A program made the translations under genes and the position numbers. The notes under the pieces were generated by a model that saw only the letters and a list, made by a program, of their open reading frames with translations, did not search any database and was not told where the DNA came from. DNA of 64,000 nt from JAIQFL01 sp035295745 (GTDB lineage Bacteria > Acidobacteriota > Terriglobia > Bryobacterales > Bryobacteraceae): positions 1 through 64,000 of the forward strand of contig DATGIL010000049.1 in assembly GCA_035295745.1 (NCBI GenBank), given 5' to 3'. This document shows, piece by piece, positions 46,721 through 55,324 of this stretch. Position 1 is the first letter of the stretch. Each line of letters starts with the position of its first letter.

Positions 46721-47155
46721 ATGACTGACTTGGAGCGAGGCTTGGGAACTCGCTGGTTCGACGAGGTCTGGAACCAGGGCCGCCGGGAATCCATTGCCGA
46801 GATGCTGGCGCCGGCCGCCGTTCTCCATGAAGGCGGCGCTGATTGCGTGGGCGCAGAGGGCTTCTATCCATTCTTCGACCGCCTACACGGAGCGTTCTCA
46901 AATTTCCGGGTCACCGTTCAGGACACTATCGTCGAGGGCGACCGCGCCTGCGTCCGCTGGGCGTGTAGTTGCACGCACACCGGAGACACCCTGGGCATGC
47001 CGGCGACCCACAAAACCGTCCACTTCACCGGAATCTCGATACTCCGGATTGCGGATGGCCGGCTGGTAGAGGGCTGGCAGAACTGGGACATGCTCGGAAT
47101 GCTGGAGCAGATTCAAGGCGCCGCCAAGTCCGCGACCTACGCGACCGTGTCCTGA
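46721..47155 (+). CDS. SnoaL-like protein (ester cyclase family)
   Basis: ATG 46721 follows GAGGAGGCGAGT. The 144-residue product matches SnoaL-like polyketide cyclase folds: RWFDEVWNQGRRESIAEML, FYPFFDRLHGAFSNFRVTVQD, ACVRWACSCTHTGDTLGMPAT, ISILRIADGRLVEGWQNWDM. These NTF2-fold proteins act on small molecules or have unknown roles. The tyrS gene converges on it, with only 6 nt between the two stops. Confidence 0.85.
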   Translation: MTDLERGLGTRWFDEVWNQGRRESIAEMLAPAAVLHEGGADCVGAEGFYPFFDRLHGAFSNFRVTVQDTIVEGDRACVRWACSCTHTGDTLGMPATHKTVHFTGISILRIADGRLVEGWQNWDMLGMLEQIQGAAKSATYATVS

Positions 47156-47161
47156 AACAGG

Positions 47162-48457
47162 CTACCGGATCGCCACCAGGTGATAGTTCTTCTTGCCCGT
47201 GCGCAGCAATATCGCGGACGGCCATTTCAGATCGTCAGTCTTGACCATCTTCTGTGCCTGGTTCTGGCGTTCGCTGTTGAGATACACGCCGCCGCCATCG
47301 ATCAGCTTGCGGGCGGCACCCTTGCTTTCCGCCAGCTTCGTGCGAATCATCAGATCCACCAGCCCGATCCCGGTTTCGAGTTCGGTTCGCGCAATCTCGG
47401 TCACCGGCACTTCCCGCGCCAGAAGAGCGACCGTTTCTTCCGTCGGAACCTCGGTCGACGCTGAGAACAGGATCCGGCTGGCAGCTTCCACGGCGCGCAC
47501 CGTCTCAGCTCCGTGCACGATCGTGGTACATTCCGTGGCCAGCACGCGCTGCGCTTCGCGGCCCTCTGGCCGGCTCTGAGACTCTCGCTCCAAGGTCTCG
47601 ATGCGCTCGCGATCCAGAAAGGTGAAGAGCTTCAGGAAGCGGACCACGTCCGCATCTGCCGTCTGCAGCCAGTATTGGTACATCTGGTAGGGGCTGGTGC
47701 GCGCGGCGTCGAGCCACACCGCTCCTTCCTCCGTCTTGCCGAATTTCTTCCCCGTGGCAGTGGTCAGCAGGGGAAACGTGATGCCCTCTCCGCGCTGTCC
47801 CAGCATGCGCCGGATCAGTTCCTTGCCCGAAAGAATGTTCCCCCACTGATCGCTGCCGCCCATCTGAATGGTGCAATCAAAATGCTGACAGAGATGCAGG
47901 AAGTCGTAGGCCTGCAGCAGCATGTAGCTGAACTCGGTGTAGGAGATGCCCTGTTCGCGCTCGTTCAGCCGCGTGCGCACCGAGTCCCGTTTGATCATTT
48001 CGTTCACGGAAAAATACTTCCCCACATCGCGCAGGAAGTCCAAAAGATTCAGCTTCACGAGCCAGTCGACGTTGTTCAGCATCAGAGCCCGATCCTCCGA
48101 CTCGAGGTCGAAGAAACGGCTCAACTGCGTGCGGATGGCCGCGGCGTTTTGCTCGGTGAGTTCCTTCGTGAGCAGCGTTCGTTCCGACGATTTGCCGCTG
48201 GGGTCGCCAATCAGCCCGGTGCCGCCGCCCACCAGTACCAGGGGCCGATGACCGGCGCGCTGCACGTGAGCCAGCCCCATCACCGGAATCAGGCTGCCCA
48301 GGTGGAGGCTGTCCGCGGTAGGATCGAAACCTACGTAGATGGTGCGACGCGCCTCGTTCAGGTAAGCGTCCAGGTCATCTGCGGTCACGGCGTCCAGGAA
48401 GCCGCGCCACCGTAGTTCTTCGAGAAGGGCACTCTCGTGCGTAATGTGGGCACTCAT
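47162..48457 (-). CDS. tyrS: Tyrosyl-tRNA synthetase
   Basis: ATG 48457 gives 431 residues. Motifs are YVGFDPTADSLHLGSLIP (HIGH-like HLGS), DPSGKSSER, MLLQAYDFLHLCQHF, QMGGSDQWGNI and the KMSKS-like GKKFGKTEEGAVW. The C-terminal S4-like domain contains KGAARKLIDGGGVYLN. It charges tRNA-Tyr. No tRNA-Tyr gene or T-box leader was seen nearby. It is divergent from a second SnoaL-like gene. Confidence 0.95.
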   Translation of the reverse strand: MSAHITHESALLEELRWRGFLDAVTADDLDAYLNEARRTIYVGFDPTADSLHLGSLIPVMGLAHVQRAGHRPLVLVGGGTGLIGDPSGKSSERTLLTKELTEQNAAAIRTQLSRFFDLESEDRALMLNNVDWLVKLNLLDFLRDVGKYFSVNEMIKRDSVRTRLNEREQGISYTEFSYMLLQAYDFLHLCQHFDCTIQMGGSDQWGNILSGKELIRRMLGQRGEGITFPLLTTATGKKFGKTEEGAVWLDAARTSPYQMYQYWLQTADADVVRFLKLFTFLDRERIETLERESQSRPEGREAQRVLATECTTIVHGAETVRAVEAASRILFSASTEVPTEETVALLAREVPVTEIARTELETGIGLVDLMIRTKLAESKGAARKLIDGGGVYLNSERQNQAQKMVKTDDLKWPSAILLRTGKKNYHLVAIR

Positions 48458-48529
48458 ACTGTTCGGGAAGTTCCATTGTCTCATGGACCCGTGACCCAAC
48501 GCCGCTGCGCGGCACGCGACAATAGCCCC

Positions 48530-48907
48530 ATGTCACGTCCCGAAGCGTTCACCCAGTTCGTCGCAGCGGTCAATCATCACGATGTGCCTGCCTTGAGAGC
48601 TCTCATGCCCAAGGACCACCTGTTCGTCGACTCGCTTGGGAATCGCGTGCAAGGCGCCGGAGCGATGGAAGCCGGATGGCGAGCCTACTTCGCGATGTGT
48701 CCGGACTTTTGGATCCGTGTCGAGCAGTCGATGATGGGAGCGGACACCATCCTCGCGATCGGGGAGGCGGGCGGCACCATCGATCAGGTCCCCTGGCGGA
48801 CACCCGCGGCCTGGAAGGCGGTCATTCGCGACAGCATGGTGCAGGAATGGCAGGTCCACGCAGACAATAAGCCCGTATACGAGATCATGGCGAGGCGGAA
48901 GGTGTAG
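48530..48907 (+). CDS. SnoaL-like small protein
   Basis: The 125-residue product MSRPEAFTQFVAAVNHHDVP then ALRALMPKDHLFVDSLGNRV and FAMCPDFWIRVEQSM matches the NTF2-like SnoaL family. GACAAT lies 6 nt before the ATG with no ribosome site, so a leaderless mRNA is possible. It diverges from tyrS. It shares only the fold with the protein at 46721. Confidence 0.78.
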   Translation: MSRPEAFTQFVAAVNHHDVPALRALMPKDHLFVDSLGNRVQGAGAMEAGWRAYFAMCPDFWIRVEQSMMGADTILAIGEAGGTIDQVPWRTPAAWKAVIRDSMVQEWQVHADNKPVYEIMARRKV

Positions 48908-48941
48908 GTCCTTTTCGCGTACCGCTTCCTCAGGATGCAGG

Positions 48942-50669
48942 TTACTGGGGCGTCAGGACATGAAGCAGGCGCTGGCCATTCGGCGTTCCCAGGCCGGTAC
49001 ACGGATCCCATCCTTGGCCGGCCGCATAGGCACCGTTGTTACCAGAAGTGATGTCGTTCAGCACGCCCTTTGCCGCCTTGCCGTACAGAATCGGATTCAA
49101 GAATCCGCAACGCGCTTTCAGTCCCTGGTTCAGTACCGCAATCAATGAAGCCCAGAGGGGCGCGGAAGCACTGGTGCCGCCGATTGGTTCCAACTTTGTG
49201 CCACTCACGTGCATAATCACGACCCCCGTGACCGGGTCCCCTACGGCTGCGACGTCAGGCACACCTCTACCCACGACGTGCCCCGGATTGACCGATACGG
49301 GCACATTGGCGGCATCTTGATAGTCCGGCTTACTGAAAATCGCACTAATGCCGCCACCTGTTGCCCCTTCCTTAATCTGCACCTCGTTCCACACCGTCTC
49401 CTTCGCGATCGCTGGCGGCGATCCGGCCGTCGCCACCAGCTTGGTCCCACCGACCCCAAGAACATTCGGGCTGGACGCCGGGAAGTCAACGTGCGCTCCC
49501 GACGAGACTTGATCGCTCGACCCGTCATCCCCGGCTGCCACACAAATGGTGATTTGCTTTGCGATCGCCGCTTCAAACGCGTCATTCACCTGCGTCACGC
49601 CCATCGCGGTCCAGGCGCCTTCTGGATCGTCTTCCGGGTTGCCGTAGCTGATCGAGATCACTGAGATGTTGTTGTTATCGGTGATCGCCTCGCTCAGCCC
49701 GTCCAGCCAGCCTTGTGTGGTGAATTCGGTGAAGTACATAAAGATCTTGGCGCCAGGCGCGACGGAACCCACCACGCACATATCCAGCATGACCTCGCCC
49801 GTGGAATCGCCGTTATTGGAGGAAGCCTGCGTATCGGGGCCGGGATCGTTACCCGGGCCCTGCACCACGACATCCTTGATCGACGGAGTCTTCCCTCCGA
49901 GAACCTGCTCAAAGTACGTCTTGAGGGATTGCAGTTTGTAACCGCCCCGCGGATCGCCCGACGAACCGCCGTTGAACGCAAAAATTGCGACGTTTTGACC
50001 CGCGCCGTCCAGGCCTGGAGGGTATTGGTACAACTGCGCGACCTGCGGCGGGAAGAAGGTCCCCGGCCACTTATTGCTCAAGTGTGCCAATGCGACCCCG
50101 CGCGTCGCTTTGCTTACGGGTTTTTTAAAGCTCTTCCAGTCCGCGCTCCTGCCGTTGATCTTGCGCAGGCGCTCGTCACCCACCTTGCGCGTGTCGAGTC
50201 CATAGACACCAATGAGGATACCCAGTAAGTCACTCGGGATATGGACGTCTCCCTCTCGTCCGCGAAAGCGCCCGTCCTCCGGGTGCTCGTAGTCATTGAG
50301 TTGAATGTTGAAGGCCTTCTCGATCGCTGCGATCGTCCCCTGCACTTTAATACTCCGCTTGGCCACACTCAGGTCGGACGCCTTGAGATCAACGGTCTTG
50401 GCCCAGTCCGCCACCTTCTTCAAATCGGCAGGATCTGCGCCATAGATGGAATTGAACTCATCATTCGAAAGTTTCTCCCGCTCGCTGGGCAGTTGCCTGG
50501 CAAAATTGGCCACCTTCTGCACTGCCGCGGCAGGCGGATTCGGGTTCCGTCTTACGTACACGGTCACGGTGATCCGCTGATTCGGATCGGACTTCGCGAT
50601 GAGTTTCGCGAAAGGCACCAGTTTCCTGGTGCTACCTGGAAGAATTGCCATTGCCGGTTGGTTCGCCAC
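48942..50669 (-). CDS. S53 family peptidase (pro-kumamolisin type)
   Basis: GTG 50669 is chosen because GAGAGGAG lies about 8 nt upstream; the long frame to 50849 has no support. The 575-residue protein has a prodomain (residues about 1-170, ending near the tail IGVYGLDTRKVG) and a sedolisin catalytic domain with E292/D296 (STGEVMLDM), oxyanion Asp in VAAGDDGSSD, and nucleophile S500 in GGTSASAPLW. No signal peptide is visible from this start. Such serine-carboxyl peptidases typically work at acid pH. Confidence 0.9.
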   Translation of the reverse strand: MANQPAMAILPGSTRKLVPFAKLIAKSDPNQRITVTVYVRRNPNPPAAAVQKVANFARQLPSEREKLSNDEFNSIYGADPADLKKVADWAKTVDLKASDLSVAKRSIKVQGTIAAIEKAFNIQLNDYEHPEDGRFRGREGDVHIPSDLLGILIGVYGLDTRKVGDERLRKINGRSADWKSFKKPVSKATRGVALAHLSNKWPGTFFPPQVAQLYQYPPGLDGAGQNVAIFAFNGGSSGDPRGGYKLQSLKTYFEQVLGGKTPSIKDVVVQGPGNDPGPDTQASSNNGDSTGEVMLDMCVVGSVAPGAKIFMYFTEFTTQGWLDGLSEAITDNNNISVISISYGNPEDDPEGAWTAMGVTQVNDAFEAAIAKQITICVAAGDDGSSDQVSSGAHVDFPASSPNVLGVGGTKLVATAGSPPAIAKETVWNEVQIKEGATGGGISAIFSKPDYQDAANVPVSVNPGHVVGRGVPDVAAVGDPVTGVVIMHVSGTKLEPIGGTSASAPLWASLIAVLNQGLKARCGFLNPILYGKAAKGVLNDITSGNNGAYAAGQGWDPCTGLGTPNGQRLLHVLTPQ

Positions 50670-50862
50670 GCAAGATCTCCTCTCTTTGGTATACGCGAGA
50701 AAGCGTTCCAAAAGGGGACAGGCCTCTTGATCTTCGACGGTCGCGCTCCGGCGAGGCCCACCCGGGGTTCCGACGTCAGAGGCCATAAAGCGACATTGGC
50801 AAGGAAACACGCGATCAGGAGCACGATCCGGTCTAGCCGCCATTCCCACGAAAGTCCCGCGC

Positions 50863-50868
50863 TAAAAT
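50863..50868 (+). promoter_or_regulatory. -10-like box 6 nt before the ArsA-type ATPase start
   Basis: TAAAAT at 50863-50868 is followed by AGCTTC and the ATG at 50875, with no Shine-Dalgarno. It fits the leaderless pattern seen at several genes here. Confidence 0.5.
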
Positions 50869-50874
50869 AGCTTC

Positions 50875-52062
50875 ATGCGCATCCTTCTCTTCAGCGGCAA
50901 AGGAGGCGTCGGAAAAACCAGTCTTGCCGCCGCCACAGGACTCCAACTCTCTCACCTTGGGTACCGAACCCTCGTCATGAGCGTCGATCCCGCGCACTCC
51001 CTGGCCGATTCGTTCGACCTCGAAACCGGCCTCTTCCACGGCAAAACCGGCGACCCCTACCCCATCGACGATCATCTTGCGATCCACGAAGTCAATATCC
51101 AAAAAGAGATCAAGCGCCACTGGAAAGAAATCTCCTCCTACGTCATCTCCGTCCTCCGCACCACTGGCATCAGCGACGTGGAAGCGGAAGAACTCGCCAT
51201 CCTCCCCGGCATGGAAGAACTCAGCGCGATGATGTACGTCAACCAGTTCCGCCGCGAGCAGCGGTACGACGTCATCGTGCTCGACTGCGCCCCCACCGCC
51301 GAGTCCATGCGCTTCGTCAGTATGCCGACCACCCTCGAGTGGTACATGAAGCACATCTTTCCCTTCCAGCGCGGCCTCCTCAAAGCCGTGCGCCCCCTCG
51401 CCAACCGCGTCTCCCCCGTCGAACTGCCGCCAGACAACTACTTCGCCAACATCCAGGACCTTTTCGGCAAGCTGGATGGCATCGGCGAGCTGCTCGAGGA
51501 CGCCAAGGTCACCAGCGTGCGCCTTGTCACCAATCCCGAGCGCATGGTCCTGCGCGAAACTCAGCGCGCCTTTGTCTACTTCTCGCTGCATGGTCTTACT
51601 GTGGATGGCGTCATCGTCAACCGCGTCATCCCGAGCACCGTTACCGATGCCTATTTCCAGGAATGGCAAGCGTCTCAGGCCGGCATCGTCGAAGAGATCG
51701 ACCGCTACTTCGCACCCGTCCCCGTCAAACGCGTCCCTCTCTTCACGCACGAGGTGCTGGGACGCGAACGGCTTCAGGATCTCGCCCGCGAACTGTATGC
51801 CGATCGCGAGGACCCCGCCGCCGTCACGCGCACTGAGGCGCCCTACAGCTTCTCTAAATCGGACGGCCACTACGAAGTGCGCCTCCAGTTACCCTTCGCC
51901 GTCAAAGGCGAGGTAGGCTTGTTCAAGAAGGGTGACGAACTGGTGGTAGAGATCGGGTCGATCCGCCGCCACATCGGCTTGCCGACTTCGATGGCGGCCC
52001 TTTCGCCCAGCCGCGCAAAGTTGGAGAATAGAATTCTGACCGTGGAAATGAAGGAGAGCTGA
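50875..52062 (+). CDS. ArsA/Get3-family ATPase with Hsp20-like C-terminal domain
   Basis: The 395-residue protein has the deviant Walker A FSGKGGVGKTSLAAATG (residues 7-23), switch I SVDPAHSLADSFD, and VLDCAPTAESMRF. Only one ATPase domain is present, as in Get3, not the tandem ArsA. Residues about 325-395 (YEVRLQLPFAVKGEVGLFKKG, DELVVEIGSIRRHIGLP) match the ArsA Hsp20-like C-terminal domain. No arsenic genes are nearby, so a role in arsenite export is not supported; protein targeting or chaperoning is an alternative. A small CxxC protein gene follows after 1 nt. Confidence 0.88.
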   Translation: MRILLFSGKGGVGKTSLAAATGLQLSHLGYRTLVMSVDPAHSLADSFDLETGLFHGKTGDPYPIDDHLAIHEVNIQKEIKRHWKEISSYVISVLRTTGISDVEAEELAILPGMEELSAMMYVNQFRREQRYDVIVLDCAPTAESMRFVSMPTTLEWYMKHIFPFQRGLLKAVRPLANRVSPVELPPDNYFANIQDLFGKLDGIGELLEDAKVTSVRLVTNPERMVLRETQRAFVYFSLHGLTVDGVIVNRVIPSTVTDAYFQEWQASQAGIVEEIDRYFAPVPVKRVPLFTHEVLGRERLQDLARELYADREDPAAVTRTEAPYSFSKSDGHYEVRLQLPFAVKGEVGLFKKGDELVVEIGSIRRHIGLPTSMAALSPSRAKLENRILTVEMKES

Positions 52063-52063
52063 A

Positions 52064-52288
52064 ATGGACGACAACACCAAGACTCCTCCGCACCAGCACC
52101 AGGCCGGGTGCTTCTTCTGCGAAACGGCGGTCCCGCTGTTCGAAAAGGTCTGGACCGACGCCACCCGCAACCACTTCCGGAACTCCCGTATCGAGTTCCT
52201 CAAGGGCGTCCGGAGCCTGATCGATAGCCGCATCGAGCACCTTTCCCGCTCGCAGGAGCCCAAAGGCACTCACGTCCCCGTGGATTGA
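52064..52288 (+). CDS. Small protein with CFFC motif, coupled to the ArsA-type ATPase
   Basis: AAGGAGAGCTGAA overlaps the end of the ATPase gene and precedes the ATG at 52064. The 74-residue product has GCFFCETAVPLFEKVWTDAT near residue 15 and an amphipathic helix FRNSRIEFLKGVRSLIDSRI, with no membrane segment. No family was recognised. Tight spacing suggests it works with the ATPase, perhaps as a cofactor or client. Confidence 0.75.
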   Translation: MDDNTKTPPHQHQAGCFFCETAVPLFEKVWTDATRNHFRNSRIEFLKGVRSLIDSRIEHLSRSQEPKGTHVPVD

Positions 52289-52623
52289 CGACAGTAGCAA
52301 TTGCCGCCTTTGCGTGCACCTCTCCCTGGGTGATTTGCTCCACCCAGTGGTTCCGCGTGCTTCCCGTGTGAGCGCTTCCCGGCCCAAATCTTCCACGATC
52401 CGGACCCATCTCTTTGAATCTATAGGCAACCAGGTGTAGTGATGAGTCCGAACCCGTATTCAGAAGCCTCGAACCGGAATCGCAATTCTGACGCGGGCTA
52501 ACCCAGCCATCCAATTGCTCCCCGTGAGCCGCAAACCTGCGTGATACGTTTTTCAACTTAGTGCTACCATTTCAAGGAGCAGTATCACTAATTTCACATT
52601 CGTAGCACACACGAAGGGAGCCC
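52289..52623. other. Intergenic region with no recognisable gene
   Basis: Short frames on the minus strand here match nothing known and overlap each other. The last 60 nt are AT-rich and precede the TonB receptor's ribosome site GAAGGGAG, so they probably hold its promoter. Confidence 0.4.
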
Positions 52624-55263
52624 GTGACTCCACGGCCGGCTGTCATCGCGTCGTTACTTTTCGCGACTTTCTGGTACTCCCGAGCTGCAGAGGTCCGCGT
52701 GACGGGCCGCTTGGCCGATACGCGCGATAGACCAGTGTCGGGAGTCGAGCTTCACCTTCGTCTCCCCGGAACAGCGGTGGAATCGAGGACTGATTCCGAT
52801 GGCCGGTTTGTGTTCCCGGCGATCCCTCCGGGCGATTACGAGTTGGACGCCGCGGCCTCAGGTTTTGTGGAACTCACAAAATCAGTGCACGTCGGGGAGA
52901 ACGAAACAACGGTAGATCTTCGCTTCACCAGTCTCGCGCCCGGTCAACAACAAACGGATTCTCCTCATTTTACGGGGACGGTGGCAGACGCATCTGGCGC
53001 GGTGATCGCAGGCGCGACAGTGCTGGTTCAGAGCGCGAGCGGCACCATACAAAGCAAAACAGAGTCGGGCAGCGACGGCTCCTTCATCCTTTCTGGGCTT
53101 TCGCCAGGTGAATATCGGCTCGTCGTCTCTCACCCCGCATTTGAAACGAAGGAAACACCGGTCGCCATTGGCACCGAAACGCCACCTCCGTTACGCATCG
53201 TCCTGGCTGTGAGCGTCATGAGCAGCGCTATAAACGTGCAAGGCAGGGAGGATGACCTGGTCGGGATTGCCGATTCCGGCACCCAGGGAACGGTGGGCGC
53301 GAAGGAAATCCAAGATCGACCCATTCTTCGTTCCGGTGAAGTTCTGGAAACCGTTCCCGGCCTCATCATTACCCAGCACGCCGGCGGCGGAAAGGCCAAC
53401 CAATATTTTCTTCGCGGCTTCAACCTCGACCACGGCACGGATTTCGCCGTGTTTATCGACGATATGCCCCTCAACCTACCGTCGCACGCGCACGGTGAGG
53501 GGTACTCGGACATGAACACGGTCATCCCGGAGTTTGTGCAGCGAGTGAATTTCGAGAAAGGTCCTTACTACGCTGACGTCGGCAACTACGGCTCAGCAGG
53601 ATCGGCGCATCTGGAATTCTTTAAGACGCTGCCAAAGAACTTCTTTCAGGTGGAAGGTGGCATGTATGGTTATGAGCGCGCCGTTTTCGGCATATCCCAG
53701 CAGGTTGGCTCGGGTAGTTTGCTCTACGGCGGCGAGGTGTATCACGACGGCGGCCCTTGGAAGCAATCGGATGATTATTTGAAATTTAACGGGATTTTGA
53801 CCTATAGCAGAGGCGACGACGCCAGAGGCTTCAGCATCACGGCTCGGGGCTACCACGGAAAATGGAACTCGAGCGATCAAATCGCCGATAACGCCGTGCC
53901 CTTCGTTGGTTTCTTCGGTACGCTGAATCCCACGGATGGAGGCAAGTCACAGCGTTATAGCTTGCAGGCGGAATGGCATCGCGAGGACGCAAATTCCAAG
54001 ACAAAAATCACGCTCTACGGCTTCCGTTACGACCTCGATCTGTTTTCTGATTTCACCTACTACCGGACGGACCCCGTTCGCGGAGACCAGTTTGAACAGA
54101 AGGACAGACGCTGGGTCTTTGGGGTGGACGCACACCACACGATTCTCAGCCAATGGTTTGGTCGCAGGGTGGCAAATACGCTCGGGATGCAAGTCCGCAA
54201 CGACTGGGTCCACAATGGCCTTTACCAAACGGAAAATCGCGAGCGCGTAGACAAGATCGATTCCGATACCGGCAGCACTTTGCCGGCGACTACGCAAGAG
54301 GATCGCTTCACGGATACACAGGTAGGTTTTTATTGGGAGAACAGAATCCAGTGGGCGGACAAATTCCGTACGGTCACCGCCCTGCGCGGCGACGTCGGAC
54401 ACGTGGACGTTACCAGTTTGGTTGCCCAGGCCAATTCCAGCACGGCTACCAAGGTGCTGCCCAGCCCAAAACTGAGTTTGATCTTCGGCCCGTGGTCCAA
54501 GACTGAGTTCTATGTACAGGGCGGGTTCAGCTTTCACAGCAACGACGCGCGGGGCGCGACGCAAACGGTACAGCCGGTTTCGGAAGAAAATCCATATCCC
54601 AATACGCCAGCCTCGAGAATTCCACTTCTGATTCCAACCAAAGGCGCCGAAATCGGCGTGCGCACTGCGGCCCTCCCGCATCTGCAAAGCACCGTGTCGC
54701 TCTGGTACCTTCGCAGCGCTTCCGAACTACAGCAGAGTGGCGACACCGGGGGCACGGTGCCGTCAACACAGCCGAGCAACCGCTACGGGGTCGAGTGGGC
54801 GAACTACTACGAACCTCTGGATCATTTGGCCTTTGATTTTGACATTGCGGATTCCAGAGCCTTTTTCACTTCAACCGACGAAGACGATGCCGCGCCGAAC
54901 AGCCCAGGTGGTAAGCGTGTACCAGAAGCCGTTGGGTTGGTGATTTCCTCGGGCATCACGCTGCACGATTACAAACGCATTTCAGCGAGTTTGCGCCTGC
55001 GCAACTTTGGTCCGCGCGATTTGACGTCCGACGGAATCTATCGCTCCAGCGCAACGGTCTTGCTCAATGCGGAGCTCGGTTATCAAATCAACAAGAAGTG
55101 GCGTTTTTTCGCGGAGTTTTTGAATTTGTTGAACCGCAGGGATCACGACATCGACTACGCTTACGAATCCCGAATTGCGCCGACAGCCGATCCGGCATTC
55201 ACAGACGTCTTCCATCCTGTCGAACCTCTCCAGGTGCGATTCGGGCTAAGGAGAACCTTCTGA
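52624..55263 (+). CDS. TonB-dependent receptor with two N-terminal carboxypeptidase-regulatory-like domains
   Basis: The start is GTG 52624 after GAAGGGAGCCC. The 879-residue protein has a short signal (VIASLLFATFWYSRA), a beta-sandwich domain (about 22-105: VRVTGRLADTRDRPVSGVEL), a second (about 118-200: FTGTVADASGAVIAGATVLV), then a plug (VLETVPGLIITQHAGGGKAN, QYFLRGFNLDHGTDFAVFID) and a barrel ending in VRFGLRRTF. The plug segment PSHAHGEGYSDMN is typical of a widespread receptor family with unknown ligand. It converges on a porin gene. Base composition looks less GC-rich than its neighbours. Confidence 0.9.
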   Translation: MTPRPAVIASLLFATFWYSRAAEVRVTGRLADTRDRPVSGVELHLRLPGTAVESRTDSDGRFVFPAIPPGDYELDAAASGFVELTKSVHVGENETTVDLRFTSLAPGQQQTDSPHFTGTVADASGAVIAGATVLVQSASGTIQSKTESGSDGSFILSGLSPGEYRLVVSHPAFETKETPVAIGTETPPPLRIVLAVSVMSSAINVQGREDDLVGIADSGTQGTVGAKEIQDRPILRSGEVLETVPGLIITQHAGGGKANQYFLRGFNLDHGTDFAVFIDDMPLNLPSHAHGEGYSDMNTVIPEFVQRVNFEKGPYYADVGNYGSAGSAHLEFFKTLPKNFFQVEGGMYGYERAVFGISQQVGSGSLLYGGEVYHDGGPWKQSDDYLKFNGILTYSRGDDARGFSITARGYHGKWNSSDQIADNAVPFVGFFGTLNPTDGGKSQRYSLQAEWHREDANSKTKITLYGFRYDLDLFSDFTYYRTDPVRGDQFEQKDRRWVFGVDAHHTILSQWFGRRVANTLGMQVRNDWVHNGLYQTENRERVDKIDSDTGSTLPATTQEDRFTDTQVGFYWENRIQWADKFRTVTALRGDVGHVDVTSLVAQANSSTATKVLPSPKLSLIFGPWSKTEFYVQGGFSFHSNDARGATQTVQPVSEENPYPNTPASRIPLLIPTKGAEIGVRTAALPHLQSTVSLWYLRSASELQQSGDTGGTVPSTQPSNRYGVEWANYYEPLDHLAFDFDIADSRAFFTSTDEDDAAPNSPGGKRVPEAVGLVISSGITLHDYKRISASLRLRNFGPRDLTSDGIYRSSATVLLNAELGYQINKKWRFFAEFLNLLNRRDHDIDYAYESRIAPTADPAFTDVFHPVEPLQVRFGLRRTF

Positions 55264-55324
55264 CGATTCGACCGTCCTGGCCGAATCCTCCCGGCGATAA
55301 CTCTCTAGCCAGAACCTGTTCGCG

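Noticed and set aside
50833..51870. 345-codon minus-strand ORF opposite the ArsA-type gene
   Set aside because: The ATPase motifs are on the plus strand; the antisense frame has no recognisable motif.
50875..52062. Arsenite efflux ATPase
   Set aside because: Only one ATPase domain and no arsB, arsC or arsR genes; the annotation stays at family level.
52289..52623. Minus-strand gene upstream of the TonB receptor
   Set aside because: Competing short frames, no ribosome site and no recognised motif.
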